From positions 124,001 through 188,000 of the forward strand of contig JAGPCY010000007.1 of assembly GCA_018057825.1 (NCBI GenBank): 64,000 nucleotides of DNA, given 5' to 3'. The notes under the pieces were generated by a model. The model saw nothing but the letters and a program-made list of their open reading frames with translations, was not told the DNA's origin and did no database searches. How positions within the stretch are numbered: position 1 is the first letter of the stretch; each line of letters opens with the position of its first letter. Made by a program: the position numbers and the translations under genes. Shown one piece after another: positions 1 to 9,386 of the stretch. Origin of the DNA: Kofleriaceae bacterium. Its GTDB lineage: Bacteria; Myxococcota_A; Polyangia; Haliangiales; Haliangiaceae.

Positions 1-2
1 TC

Positions 3-698
3 GCCAAGCTCGAGGGCGATCTGTCCGACAAGCAGCGCGCCCTCGCCGCCGAGGAGGCCCGCATCCGCGATCTCAACGCCTCCCTCGAGCGCGAGCGCGG
101 CGAGCGCGAGGCCACGACCCGGACCAAGGAAGAGGAGCTGGCGCGGATCCGCGGCGAGAAGGAGGCGACGGTGGCCGAGCTCGAGGAGCTGCGCCGTCAG
201 CGCGACGCCCAGGAGCAACGCCTGACCGCCTACCGCGAGCTGCAGCAGAAGTTCCGCGCCCTGGTCGACAGCGGCAAGCTCGAGATCGGGTTCCGCAACG
301 GCCAGATGGTGGTGAAGCTGCCGTCGTCGATCTTGTTCCCGTCGGGCTCCGACAAGCTGTCGCCGGCCGGCGAGCAGGCCCTGGCGGCGGTGACCGCGGT
401 CCTGGTCGAGTTCAAGGATCGCCGGTTCCTGGTCGCCGGCCACACCGACAACGTGCCGATCAAGACCCGCACCTTCCGCAACAACTGGGTCCTGTCGACG
501 GCGCGCGCGGTCGCGGTGGTCGAGTCGATGATCGGCAACGGCATGCCAGCCGCCAACCTCGCGGCCGCCGGCTACGGCGCGGAGGATCCGGTGGCGACCA
601 ACGACAGCGAGCCCAACCGCGAACTCAACCGCCGCATCGAGATCATCCTCGTGCCCAACCTGTCCGAGCTGCCGCAGCTCACCGTCGATCAGCCGTAG
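3..698 (+). CDS. OmpA/MotB-like peptidoglycan-binding protein, C-terminal part (5' truncated by window edge)
   Basis: The frame is open from the first bases of the window, so the true start lies upstream. The first ~75 visible residues are a charged, heptad-like coiled coil rich in Glu, Arg and Leu. The rest is an OmpA-like domain with the motif GHTDNVPI, the NWVLSTARA helix and a terminal NRELNRRIEI segment, which is the usual peptidoglycan (diaminopimelate) contact region. The GHTDNVPI form is most like MotB/flagellar-type or chimeric coiled-coil OmpA proteins. It probably anchors a membrane or periplasmic coiled coil to the cell wall. No flagellar gene is visible nearby, so a motor role is not supported. 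Confidence 0.88.
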   Translation, partial: AKLEGDLSDKQRALAAEEARIRDLNASLERERGEREATTRTKEEELARIRGEKEATVAELEELRRQRDAQEQRLTAYRELQQKFRALVDSGKLEIGFRNGQMVVKLPSSILFPSGSDKLSPAGEQALAAVTAVLVEFKDRRFLVAGHTDNVPIKTRTFRNNWVLSTARAVAVVESMIGNGMPAANLAAAGYGAEDPVATNDSEPNRELNRRIEIILVPNLSELPQLTVDQP

Positions 699-725
699 CG
701 CGCGCCGTCGCGCCAGGAGCCGTCC

Positions 726-1688
726 ATGAGCGACCACGACGAACCCGCGCCGTACCGCGCCGCGACCGAGGCCCGCCTCGGGCGCACGGTGCAGACCTTC
801 TCGACGCCGCGGCGCACGCGGTTCGCCGGGGTGAGCTACGGCGTCAGTCGATCGCCGCTGCTCCGGCTCGGGACCCTCGAGGTCCCGGGGGCGCGCGCCG
901 CGGGTCGACCGTGGGTGCGCAGTCAGCCCGGCGAGTCGATCGAGGCGTGCGAGCGCGGCCTGCGGATCCGGGCGCGCACCGGCGTCCTCGAGCTGGTGTG
1001 GGATCAGATCGTCGGCTGGGTGCCGAGCTACGCCCACGGCGCGCTGGTCGGGATCGAGCTGCACGGCAGCCACGGCGAGCAGCTCCGGTTCGGTCGCGAG
1101 GTCCGCGACCTGGCCGCGCTGTTCGCGCTGGTGGCCGCGGCCCGAGCGCCGGCCGCGCCGTCAGCGGTCGAGGCGGCGGCGGTCGAGGCGGCGGCGATCG
1201 CGGCGCCGCCCCCCGATCCTCGTCGGTGCGTGGTGTGCGGCGAGCGCCTGCGCGGCGAGGCCCACTACGGCAACGCCTGGGAGCGCGCGCGCAAGAAGCT
1301 GCCGTGTTGCTCGCCGGCGTGCGCCGCGGCCTTCGATCCCGATCAACACTGGCTGCCGTCGCCGATGCCGCCGCGGGCCCCGTCCTACGATCAGCCTCGG
1401 CTGCGCAAGCTGGCCGGCCAGCGCATGGCCGCCGGGGACGAGGCGCAGCCGGTGGTCCGCGAGCTCCTGGCCGCGGGGATCGATCCAGCGCCGCTGCGCG
1501 CGATCGTCGCCGGCGCCGCCGAGGCCGCGGCCGCGGCGCGAGCCAAGGTCCGGCGCCGCGTGCTGTGGGGCTACCTGTTCGGCCGGTGGGTGAACGACGC
1601 GGTCGATCCGCGCAGTGAGGCCAGCTTCGCGGCGGCCATGGCCGATGTCGATCGCTGGGAGGCCGCCGAGCGGGACTCGGCGCGGTAG
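726..1688 (+). CDS. Unknown protein with a Cys-rich (Zn-finger-like) centre
   Basis: 320 residues, ATG start preceded by AGGAG eight bases upstream, 27 bases after the OmpA-like gene. I do not recognise the family. An N-terminal half without clear motifs (it contains a GVLELVWDQIVGW stretch resembling a PH/GRAM-like strand pattern, weakly) is followed by an Ala-rich linker, then a motif CVVCGERL...CCSPAC around residues 163-195 that could bind one Zn ion. The C-terminal ~100 residues are helical and Ala/Arg-rich. No signal peptide, so it is probably cytoplasmic. The gene ends directly at a hexamer repeat array. Confidence 0.75.
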   Translation: MSDHDEPAPYRAATEARLGRTVQTFSTPRRTRFAGVSYGVSRSPLLRLGTLEVPGARAAGRPWVRSQPGESIEACERGLRIRARTGVLELVWDQIVGWVPSYAHGALVGIELHGSHGEQLRFGREVRDLAALFALVAAARAPAAPSAVEAAAVEAAAIAAPPPDPRRCVVCGERLRGEAHYGNAWERARKKLPCCSPACAAAFDPDQHWLPSPMPPRAPSYDQPRLRKLAGQRMAAGDEAQPVVRELLAAGIDPAPLRAIVAGAAEAAAAARAKVRRRVLWGYLFGRWVNDAVDPRSEASFAAAMADVDRWEAAERDSAR

Positions 1689-1691
1689 AGG

Positions 1692-1858
1692 ACCGAGAGG
1701 CGGAGACCGAGGCCGAGGCGGAGGCCGAGACCGAGGCGGAGACCGAGACCGAGACCGAGGCGGAGACCGAGACCGAGAGGGAGACCGAGACCGAGGCGGA
1801 GACCGAGGCTGAGACCGAGACCGAGACCGAGGCGGAGACCGAGGTCGAGGTCGAGGCC
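1692..1858. repeat. Degenerate hexamer array, C(C/G)GAGN on + strand (array 1)
   Basis: About 27 tandem hexamers read mainly as GAGACC, GAGGCC and GAGGCG on the + strand. The sixth base of the CCGAGN phase is the variable one. The array fills the whole space between two convergent genes, ending against the TAA of the GH92 gene. Because the period is a multiple of three it keeps several frames open and extends neighbouring ORFs artificially. Four more arrays of the same type lie near 25.2, 40.1, 40.8 and 46.3 kb. Confidence 0.9.
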
Positions 1859-1860
1859 CG

Positions 1861-4125
1861 TTACTGCCCCCAGGTGGTCGGCTCGTCGGTCATCGTGAAG
1901 GTCAAGGTCCGGGCCTGGCGTAGCTCGCCCTGGGTCAAGCGCGGCGCGGTCACTGGCACACCGTCGAGCGCGACCGCCGCGACGTACCGGCGCTCGGCCG
2001 AGGCCCCGGGCGCGTCGATGATCAGCTCGTGGCCGTCGACGGTGATGCGGGCTCGCTCGAAGCTAGGCGCGCCGATCACGAAGCCGTCGCTGCCGGCCAC
2101 CGGGTACAGGCCTAGCGCGGTGAACACGTACCAGGCGCCGAGGGTGCCGCCGTCGTCGTTGCCGGCCAGGCCGTCCGGGGTGTCGGCGTAGAGCTGCTCG
2201 CGGATCCACCGGGTCCACACCTGCGTCAGGTCGGGGCGACCGAGCTGCGCGAAGACGTAGGCGGCGTTCAAGTCGGGCTCGTTGCCGTGCCAGTAGTACG
2301 GGCGCGGGAAGTACGCCGCCGACGGATCGGCGGTGGCCAGATCGAGGGCGGCGCGATCGAAGAACTCCTCGAGCTTGGCGATCGCCGCGGCCCGCCCGCC
2401 CAGGAGCTCGGCCAGGCCGTCGGCGTCGTGGATCGCGGTCATCCACAGCGAGTGCCAGGCGTTGGCCTCGGCGTAGTCCTCGGACAGCTCGGTGGGATCG
2501 AAGGGGCCGGGTGGGAAGGTGCCGTCGGCGCGCCGGGCGCGCAGGAACCCGACCGCGGGATCGTAGAGCGCGCGCCAGCCGCGGCTGCGGGCGCGCAGGG
2601 CCGCGGCGGTCGTCGAGTCGCCCTGGTGCTCGGCCAGGTTGGCCAGCGCGAAGTCGGCGTGGGCGTACTCGGTGGTGTGGCTGACCGAGCGCCCGATCTC
2701 CGCCGGCACGTAGCCGTGGCGCATGTAGGCCTCGACCTGATCGCGGCCGCCGCGTCCGGTCGGCGGCGCCGTCGCGTCGAGGGCGGCGGCGCGCAGGAGC
2801 GGCCACAGCCGCTCGGCGTGCTCGGGCACGCCCCGCGCGACCGCGTCGGCGACCACGATGTCGCAGCTCGCGCCCAGCATCGTGCCGCTCTCGCCGATCG
2901 CGATCGGCCAGCGCGGACAGCCGCCGATCGCGGCGAAGGCCGCGAGCGAACCCGTCGTGTCGCGGGCGCTGGTCGGCGCCAGCCAGGCGTAGAGCGGATG
3001 GACCGTGCGGTAGGTGTCCCACAGCGACAGATCGCTCATCGGGGTCCAGCCGTCGGCCATCGTCGGCGTCGCCATCCCGGCCAGGCGGTAGCGGCCGTCG
3101 ACATCGCCGATCACCGTCGGCATGAGGAACGCGTGGTACAGGCTGGCGTAGAAGATCCGGCGCTCGGCGGGCGTGCCGCCGGTGATCGCGACCACGCCCA
3201 GGCGCGCGCGCCAGGCGTCCTCGGCCGCCGCCCAGGTGGCGTCGGCGTCCCAGGCCGGCAGCTCGGCCGCCAGGTTGCGATCGGCACCGGCGGCGTCGAC
3301 CAAGGACACCCCGACCTGCAGCTCGACGGTGGCGTCGGCGAAGGTCAGGGCCGCGCCCACGCCGGTGCCGGTCGCGCTCGGGCCGGGGCCGGGCGCCGCG
3401 CTCTCGCTCCACACCGTCGCCGCGGTCCACGGCGTGCGGGCGCGGGCGGTGAAGTACAGGTCGTAGCCGCCGTAGCTGCCCGTCATCCCGCCGCGGTGGC
3501 GCAGCCGGCCGCGCACGGTCTGGGTCGCGGCGTCGACGGTCAGCTCGGCGTCCTCGACCTCGCTGTCGAGGGCGGCCGCCAGATCGAGCACCAGCGTGCC
3601 GCCCGCCGACGGGAAGCGATAGACGTGGTGACCGGCGCGCGCGGTCGCGGTCAGCTCGACCGCGATGCCGTTGGCCAGGCGCACCGCGTAGCGTCCGGGG
3701 CGGGCGACCTCGTCGGCCTTGGCGAAGCTGGCGCGATAGTCGTCGGCGCGTCGGCGCGTCGGCTGGAAGCTCTGCGTCGGCATCACCGCCAGGGTGCCGA
3801 AGTCGGCGACGCCGGCGCCGTGGAGGTGCAGATGCGAGAACCGCTCGATCACGTCGTCGTCGGCGTAGTAGCCGGAGAAGTGCTGGAACGCGACGGTGCC
3901 GAAGGGCCCGCTGGTGTCGGGGCCGAGCTTGATCAGGCCGTGGGGCACGGCCGCGCCGACGAAGCTCGAGCCGTAGCTGAAGCCGATGCCGCCGGTGCCG
4001 ATGGTCGGATCGACCAGCGGGATCGGATCGGTGACCTCGGGCAGCGGCGGCGGGACCACGCGATCGTCCCCGCAGGCGATCGCGATCGCCGCTACCGCCA
4101 GGGCTGGGGCGAGCCAGGTGCGCAT
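1861..4125 (-). CDS. Glycoside hydrolase family 92 (alpha-mannosidase-type) lipoprotein
   Basis: 754 residues when started at the ATG that opens a signal peptide MRTWLAPALAVAAIAIAC with a lipobox Cys; the frame continues upstream but without coding character. GH92 hallmarks are visible in order: PTIGTGG and GAAVPHGLIKLGPD near the N terminus, a middle segment AERRIFYASLYHAFLMP, then DTYRTVHPLY, and near the C terminus WHGNEPDLNAAYVF and GLAGNDDGGTLGAWYVF. GH92 enzymes are Ca-dependent exo-alpha-mannosidases (usually alpha-1,2) acting on mannans or N-glycans. As a lipoprotein it should act in the periplasm or at the cell surface. It is divergent from the ZIP-like gene, with 63 bases between starts. 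Confidence 0.9.
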   Translation of the reverse strand: MRTWLAPALAVAAIAIACGDDRVVPPPLPEVTDPIPLVDPTIGTGGIGFSYGSSFVGAAVPHGLIKLGPDTSGPFGTVAFQHFSGYYADDDVIERFSHLHLHGAGVADFGTLAVMPTQSFQPTRRRADDYRASFAKADEVARPGRYAVRLANGIAVELTATARAGHHVYRFPSAGGTLVLDLAAALDSEVEDAELTVDAATQTVRGRLRHRGGMTGSYGGYDLYFTARARTPWTAATVWSESAAPGPGPSATGTGVGAALTFADATVELQVGVSLVDAAGADRNLAAELPAWDADATWAAAEDAWRARLGVVAITGGTPAERRIFYASLYHAFLMPTVIGDVDGRYRLAGMATPTMADGWTPMSDLSLWDTYRTVHPLYAWLAPTSARDTTGSLAAFAAIGGCPRWPIAIGESGTMLGASCDIVVADAVARGVPEHAERLWPLLRAAALDATAPPTGRGGRDQVEAYMRHGYVPAEIGRSVSHTTEYAHADFALANLAEHQGDSTTAAALRARSRGWRALYDPAVGFLRARRADGTFPPGPFDPTELSEDYAEANAWHSLWMTAIHDADGLAELLGGRAAAIAKLEEFFDRAALDLATADPSAAYFPRPYYWHGNEPDLNAAYVFAQLGRPDLTQVWTRWIREQLYADTPDGLAGNDDGGTLGAWYVFTALGLYPVAGSDGFVIGAPSFERARITVDGHELIIDAPGASAERRYVAAVALDGVPVTAPRLTQGELRQARTLTFTMTDEPTTWGQ

Positions 4126-4188
4126 CGGCGGATGGTAGCCGAGGCCGAGGCGCCCGGCCCCGACGATCGTGGTAGCTTGCGCGGCCCC

Positions 4189-5307
4189 ATGGAGCTCGCG
4201 CTCGGCCTCGCGGTCGTGTCGGTCGCAGCCGGCGTCGCCGCCGCGCTCGTCGCCGACGCGCGGCTGTGGGTGCTGGCGCCGGTGCGGGCCTTCGCGGTCG
4301 CCGCGGTGGCGGTGTCGATCGCGGTCCACCTCCTGCCCGAGGCCATCGATGGCGCCGGGCTGGTGGTGCTGGTGGTGGCTGGCGCGGCCCTGCTCGCGCC
4401 GATCGTGGTCGGTCGGGTCGCGGCCGGGCTGGGCGATCGCCACCGCCGGATCGCCGCCGAGCTGGGGTTCGTCGCGGTGCTCCTGCATCAGCTCACCGAC
4501 GGCCTGGCCCTCGGCGCGGCCACCGGTCACGGCGGTTACCACTGGGATCTGCTGATCGGCATCGCCGCCCACACCGTGCCGCTGGTCGCGATGTTGACCT
4601 TGACCTTCGCCGAGCTGGGCGGCCGGCGCGCGGTGTTGCTCCGGGCTGCGGCGATGATCGCGGCGACCGCGGTCGGCATCGGTCTCACCCGCCTCGACGA
4701 TCAGCTCGTGCCTGCGGCCGGGCCGTGGCTGGGCGCCGCGATCGCCGGCCTGCTCCTCCACGTCTTGCTCCACGACAGCGGCGATCGCGCGGTGCCGCGC
4801 GCGACCCGGCCCCTCGAGGCCGTGGGCGTCGCCCTGGGCGCGGCGCTACCCTTCGTCGCCGGCGGCGAGCATCACCCCGGGTTCGCGAGCGCGCTGGGCG
4901 CCAACCTCGCGACCGTGGTGCTCGGCGCCGCGCCGTGGATCGTGATCGGCGGCGGGCTGGCGGTCCTCGCTGCGCCGGGCCATCGCCGCGCGCCGATGAC
5001 CTTGATCCGCATCGTCGCCGGGCCGATCACCGCGGTCGCGCTGATCGTGGTCGCCTACGTCGCCACCGCCGTCGAGGACCTCGGCTCCGTCGGCGCGGCC
5101 GCCGCCGCCGCGACCTCGCTCGTGCCCGATCCCATCGCGCTCATCGCCGCGATCGCGCTCGGCCTCCTGGCCCTGGCGCTCATTGCCGAGCGCGGCCTCC
5201 TGACCTGGCTCGGCACCGGCCACAGCCACAGCCACAGCCACGGCCACGGGCCGACCCACGCCCACGCCCACGCCGCGGCCAGCGGGCGCGCGCGGCGCCC
5301 CTCGTGA
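4189..5307 (+). CDS. ZIP-family-like metal transporter with His-rich C-terminal tail
   Basis: 372 residues; the start chosen is the ATG that begins a transmembrane segment, because the 1900 bases of open frame upstream are antisense to the GH92 gene. About ten hydrophobic segments are visible. The core has HLLPEA, HQLTDGLALGAA (His100) and IAAHTVPL (His128), which correspond in position to the paired metal-site helices of ZIP transporters, although the canonical HNxPEG/HExPH motifs are altered. The last 28 residues hold an HSHSHSHGHG...HAHAHA run, a typical metal-chelating tail. Probable Zn or other divalent cation permease of the inner membrane; the substrate cannot be read from sequence. 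Confidence 0.72.
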   Translation: MELALGLAVVSVAAGVAAALVADARLWVLAPVRAFAVAAVAVSIAVHLLPEAIDGAGLVVLVVAGAALLAPIVVGRVAAGLGDRHRRIAAELGFVAVLLHQLTDGLALGAATGHGGYHWDLLIGIAAHTVPLVAMLTLTFAELGGRRAVLLRAAAMIAATAVGIGLTRLDDQLVPAAGPWLGAAIAGLLLHVLLHDSGDRAVPRATRPLEAVGVALGAALPFVAGGEHHPGFASALGANLATVVLGAAPWIVIGGGLAVLAAPGHRRAPMTLIRIVAGPITAVALIVVAYVATAVEDLGSVGAAAAAATSLVPDPIALIAAIALGLLALALIAERGLLTWLGTGHSHSHSHGHGPTHAHAHAAASGRARRPS

Positions 5308-5384
5308 CGAGTCATCTCGGCTGGTCCGGGTGAGACCTCCGGCCCGATGACGCCGGCGCGCGCGCATAGGATACTGCTCGTGGG

Positions 5385-8300
5385 ATGGCCGCCGACTCCC
5401 AAGTGGGAAATGTCGCCGCTGCAACCGTGGGCTTAGCCTCGGCCGCACCGGGCGACGCGCTGTTCGTCGCCGGCTACGATCCCTCAGCCGTCGGCCGGGA
5501 GCACGATCCGCGGTTGGTGCAGCTCACCCGCCTCGCGTCGGTGCTGCTGGCGTCGACGACTCCGTGGCGGCTGCGGCGTCTCGCCTCCGAGGGCGGCGAC
5601 CGCGATGCGCCGAGCCGTGGCAACGTGCGGCGTGAACTAGACGCGATGTTCGCGCGCGCCGGGGCGCAGCGCTTGATCATCATCGCCGCGCCCCTGACCC
5701 GCACGGTCGAGGGGCTGGCGCTGGCGTGCGCGCCTGAACTCGGGGGCTTTCGCGAGGACTCGTCAGTACCGCTCGAGTGGATCGGCCTGCGCCTGCGGCG
5801 CGCCGAGGTCGTGCCGACAGCGCTGATCTTGATTACCACCGGCGGCACGGCCGACGCGCGGGCCGCGCTGGACGCGCTGGGCGTCGGGCACGCGGCCCAC
5901 GTGGTCGCGGTCGACGTCGACGCGCCGGTCGCCGCGCTGGCGGCGTTGATCGACGCGATCGAAGCCACGGCGATCGATCCCGCGACCGGCGCGGTGACGC
6001 CCCGCAGCCTGGCCGCGACGCTGGGCGCCCGCGGCACCGCCGCGGTCCATCCGGCGACCGACGCGCAGGTGTTGGTGAGGCGGAGCGGCGGCGCCGGCGC
6101 CGACGCGGGCCCGGCGCTGCCCGGCGGATTCCGCCTCGGCACCGAGCTGGGCCGCGGACGGTTCGGCGTGGTGTACCGCGCGCGGCAGGCGCTGACCGGC
6201 CGCGAGGTCGCGATCAAGATCCTCGCGCCGGGTCTCCACGCCGATGCGCGGGCGTTCGCCACCGAGGTGCAGGCGCTGGCGCGCGTCGATCACCCGGGCG
6301 TGGTTCGCGTCCTCCACGCCGACACCACGGTCGACGGCCGGCCGTTCCTCGCGATGGACCTGGTGTCCGGCACGCCGCTGACGGCCACCATCGGGACTGG
6401 GCCGCTGGCCCCCGGGTTGGCCCATGACCTCGGCCGGCAGTTGGTCGGCGCGCTGGCCGCGGCGCACGCGGCCGGCGTGATCCACGGTGACGTCTCCCCT
6501 GACAACGTGCTGGTCGCGCACGGCCCGCCCCCGCGCGTGGTGCTGATCGACTTCGGGATGGCCCGTCTGCACAGCGGCGACGCGGCGGCCGGCGGCACCG
6601 GCGGCTACCTGGCCCCGGAGGTCCTCGGCGGTGAGGCGACCACGCCGCGCAGCGATGTCTTCGCGGCAGCGATGGTGCTGCTACGCATGCTTGTGGGGCC
6701 CGCCGCGCTCGGCGATCACCGCGCCGCGATCGCCACGCTACCTCCGGGGGCGCAGCGCGCCGCCCTGACCCGCGCGCTCGATCCCGACCCGGCGGCACGC
6801 TTCGCCGATGCCGAGTCGCTGGCGTCGGCGCTCGGCGTCGACCGCGCGATCACGGCGCTGCCGCGGCCCCCGTTCCGCATGGCCGCGCCGTTCGGGGAGG
6901 ACGATCGCGGCGACTTCCACGGCCGCGCCGCCGAGGTCGAGCGCCTGCTCGAGCAGGTGCTGTTCCGCACCGCGGTCGCATACGTCGCGCCCTCGGGCAC
7001 CGGCAAGACCTCAACGCTGCGCGCCGGCCTGATCCCGCGGCTGCGCGCGCTCGACATCGAGGTGGTGTACGTCGCCTGTCGCGCCGGCGTCGAGGTCGAC
7101 GTCGCGGCGCTCCTGGGCGCCCCTGGCCGCGCGCTGCCCGAGTTGCTCGCCGAGCGTGTCGCCGCCACCCCACGTCGGCTGGTGGTGCTGATCGATCAGA
7201 TCGAGGCCGCGCTGACCGACGCGCACGACGCCAGCCGCGGCGCCGCGGTGCTCGAGCAGCTCGACCCCTCGCGCTGGCCGAGCGACGCGCCGGTCGCGGT
7301 GGTGTGGAGCGTGCGCGAGGAGTACCTGGCGCGGCTCCTCGACCGTGCGCAGCGCCTGGCGCCCGGGCTCCCGATCGTGCGGCTCGGACCGCTGACGCCG
7401 GCGGTGGCCCGCGATGTGATCGTGCAGACGCTCGCGGCGCGCGAGGTCGCGATCGCGCCGGCGCTGCTCGATGCGCTGATCGCCGATCTCACGACTGCGG
7501 CGGCGAGCCTCGCCGCCGAGCTAGGGTGGGGTGACGCGCCGGCGGTCTATCCGCCGCACCTGCAACTCGCCGGCAGCGTGCTGTTCGAGGCGCGCGGCGC
7601 CGGTCCGCTGGACCGCGCGCTGTACGACCGCCTCGGGGGCCTGGCGACGATCCTGCGCGAGCACCTGCGGCGGGTGCTCGAGGACGAGCTGGCGCCCGCC
7701 GACGTCGCCGTCGCGCGTGCGCTGCTCCAGGCGCTGGTCTCGACCGGCCACCTGCGCACCGCGTGCGCGGAGCGCGAGCTGATCGCGCGGGCCTCGCCGG
7801 CGGCGGCGGGGCGGCCGGCGGCGGCGATCGTCGCGACGCTTCACTACCTGCGCGACCGCGGTGTGGTTGTCGCCACCCCGGGCGGCGACGGCGAGCCGGT
7901 GTGGGACCTGGCCCACGACAGCCTGGTGGCGCGGGTCGAGGCGTGGATCGACGCCACCGATCTCGCGCGCCGCCGCGCGCTCGAGTTGGTCCGTCACCAC
8001 CTGCGACATGCGCACGGCGACGCGCCGAGCCGGTTGTCGGCCGACGAGCTGCGCGAGGTGGTGCCGCACGTCGCGGCGCGCGACCTGGCCGCCCTCGACG
8101 ACGAGTGGCGCGGTCGATCGGGCGCGGGGCTGCGCGCCGCGACGACCCTGGTGGCGGCGTCGCGCGCGGCGGTGCGGCGCCGCCGGGGAGCGGTGGGCGC
8201 GGCGATCGTGGTCGCGCTCGGCGTGGCCGGTTTCCTCGCGTGGCGCTGGCAGGCCGAGCGTGAGCTGCGCCGTCGCCAGCTCGCGGTGCGCGATCGCGAT

Positions 8301-9383
8301 CTCGGCCAGAGCCTGCTGGTGATCCGCGCGTTCGACTGGGATCCGGCGACGCTCACCGCGACCGACACCACGGCCGCGCGCTTCAGCTGGACGCTGGTGC
8401 GGCCCGATCCTGCCGATGACGCACGCCCAGGCCCGCCGTTCGCGCCCAGCGATCTCGCGCGGCAGCCGCGCCCGGCGCCCGCGGGCGCCGTCGGCGCCGA
8501 GCAGGTCACCGCGCGTGGCGGCCCCGCGGTGCTCGTGATCGATCGCGTCGATCGCGGCGGCCGGCCGTGCACGCGAGTGGTCGTGCCGATCCGCCGCTTG
8601 CCCGGCTACCGCGGCGGCGCGGCGCCGGCGCCGCTCGATCTCCGCGTGCCGACCTGCGAGGCGACGCTCGCAGGCATGATCGCGGTCGAGGCCGGGCCGT
8701 TCATCGCCGGCGGTGTCGGCGAGCCGCCGTCGGAGGTGGCGCGTGCCAAGGGGCAACCGGAGCGCCAGGCCAAGCTGTCAGGGTACTTCCTCGACCGGAC
8801 CGAGATGTCGAACGGGTTCGCGCTGGCGATGGAGGCGACCCTGGTCGCGGCGGGCTACGCGTTGCCGCTCTATCCCGACACCGACCAGCTCTATCAGGGC
8901 AGCGAACCGCCGTGGCCGATCACGGCGATCGCCCGGCGCGACGCGGCGATGCTGTGCGGGATGGCCGGCAAGCGATTGCCATCCAGCCTGGAGTGGCAGA
9001 AGGCGGCGCGCGGCGGCGCGGCGGTCGGGGGACGACCGAACCCGTACCCGCGCCGTAACCTGCCGTGGGGGCCGCCGCGCGTGCCCGTGCCCGCCAATCT
9101 CACGCCGCCGGAGACGCGCGACCGCCTCCGCTTCGGCGCGCCGGTCGCGGCGGGGGCGACGCCGGGCGACGTCGGGCCGTACGGGCACGTCGATCTCGCC
9201 GGCAACGTCAGCGAGTGGACCACCGACGACGACCCTCGTGGTCTTGCGATCGTGCGCGGTGGCAACTGGGCCGAGACCGAGCCCGACTGGCTGGTCGACT
9301 TCATGGCGATCGACAACCCGCGCGCCCCGAACACGACCATGTACCACATCGGGTTTCGGTGCGCGGTTAGCGCCCGCCCGTGA
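5385..9383 (+). CDS. Multidomain signalling protein: caspase-like pseudo-domain, Ser/Thr kinase, STAND ATPase, TM, FGE-sulfatase domain
   Basis: 1332 residues. Residues ~20-225 show the strand order of a caspase-like (C14) fold, including RGNVRRELDAMFARAG and DPATGAVTPRSLAATLG, but the sites where SGHG and DxCHSG should lie read IIIAAPL and LILITTGG, so the His/Cys dyad seems lost. Residues 249-500 are a Hanks kinase with GRGRFGVV, VAIK, HGDVSPDN (HRD changed to HGD), DFG at 389 and APE. Residues ~505-930 are a STAND-type ATPase with Walker A PSGTGKT (536-542) and Walker B LVVLIDQIE. One TM segment lies near 939-955, and an FGE-sulfatase-like domain with VDLAGNVSEW fills 1098-1332, probably outside the cytoplasm. 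Kinase-FGE fusions are common in myxobacteria; the added pseudo-caspase is inference. Confidence 0.85.
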   Translation: MAADSQVGNVAAATVGLASAAPGDALFVAGYDPSAVGREHDPRLVQLTRLASVLLASTTPWRLRRLASEGGDRDAPSRGNVRRELDAMFARAGAQRLIIIAAPLTRTVEGLALACAPELGGFREDSSVPLEWIGLRLRRAEVVPTALILITTGGTADARAALDALGVGHAAHVVAVDVDAPVAALAALIDAIEATAIDPATGAVTPRSLAATLGARGTAAVHPATDAQVLVRRSGGAGADAGPALPGGFRLGTELGRGRFGVVYRARQALTGREVAIKILAPGLHADARAFATEVQALARVDHPGVVRVLHADTTVDGRPFLAMDLVSGTPLTATIGTGPLAPGLAHDLGRQLVGALAAAHAAGVIHGDVSPDNVLVAHGPPPRVVLIDFGMARLHSGDAAAGGTGGYLAPEVLGGEATTPRSDVFAAAMVLLRMLVGPAALGDHRAAIATLPPGAQRAALTRALDPDPAARFADAESLASALGVDRAITALPRPPFRMAAPFGEDDRGDFHGRAAEVERLLEQVLFRTAVAYVAPSGTGKTSTLRAGLIPRLRALDIEVVYVACRAGVEVDVAALLGAPGRALPELLAERVAATPRRLVVLIDQIEAALTDAHDASRGAAVLEQLDPSRWPSDAPVAVVWSVREEYLARLLDRAQRLAPGLPIVRLGPLTPAVARDVIVQTLAAREVAIAPALLDALIADLTTAAASLAAELGWGDAPAVYPPHLQLAGSVLFEARGAGPLDRALYDRLGGLATILREHLRRVLEDELAPADVAVARALLQALVSTGHLRTACAERELIARASPAAAGRPAAAIVATLHYLRDRGVVVATPGGDGEPVWDLAHDSLVARVEAWIDATDLARRRALELVRHHLRHAHGDAPSRLSADELREVVPHVAARDLAALDDEWRGRSGAGLRAATTLVAASRAAVRRRRGAVGAAIVVALGVAGFLAWRWQAERELRRRQLAVRDRDLGQSLLVIRAFDWDPATLTATDTTAARFSWTLVRPDPADDARPGPPFAPSDLARQPRPAPAGAVGAEQVTARGGPAVLVIDRVDRGGRPCTRVVVPIRRLPGYRGGAAPAPLDLRVPTCEATLAGMIAVEAGPFIAGGVGEPPSEVARAKGQPERQAKLSGYFLDRTEMSNGFALAMEATLVAAGYALPLYPDTDQLYQGSEPPWPITAIARRDAAMLCGMAGKRLPSSLEWQKAARGGAAVGGRPNPYPRRNLPWGPPRVPVPANLTPPETRDRLRFGAPVAAGATPGDVGPYGHVDLAGNVSEWTTDDDPRGLAIVRGGNWAETEPDWLVDFMAIDNPRAPNTTMYHIGFRCAVSARP

Positions 9384-9386
9384 CGC

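Noticed and set aside
2287-4188. Long N-terminal extension of the ZIP-like frame
   Set aside because: It is antisense to the GH92 gene and lacks transmembrane or other coding character; the hydrophobic protein starts at 4189.
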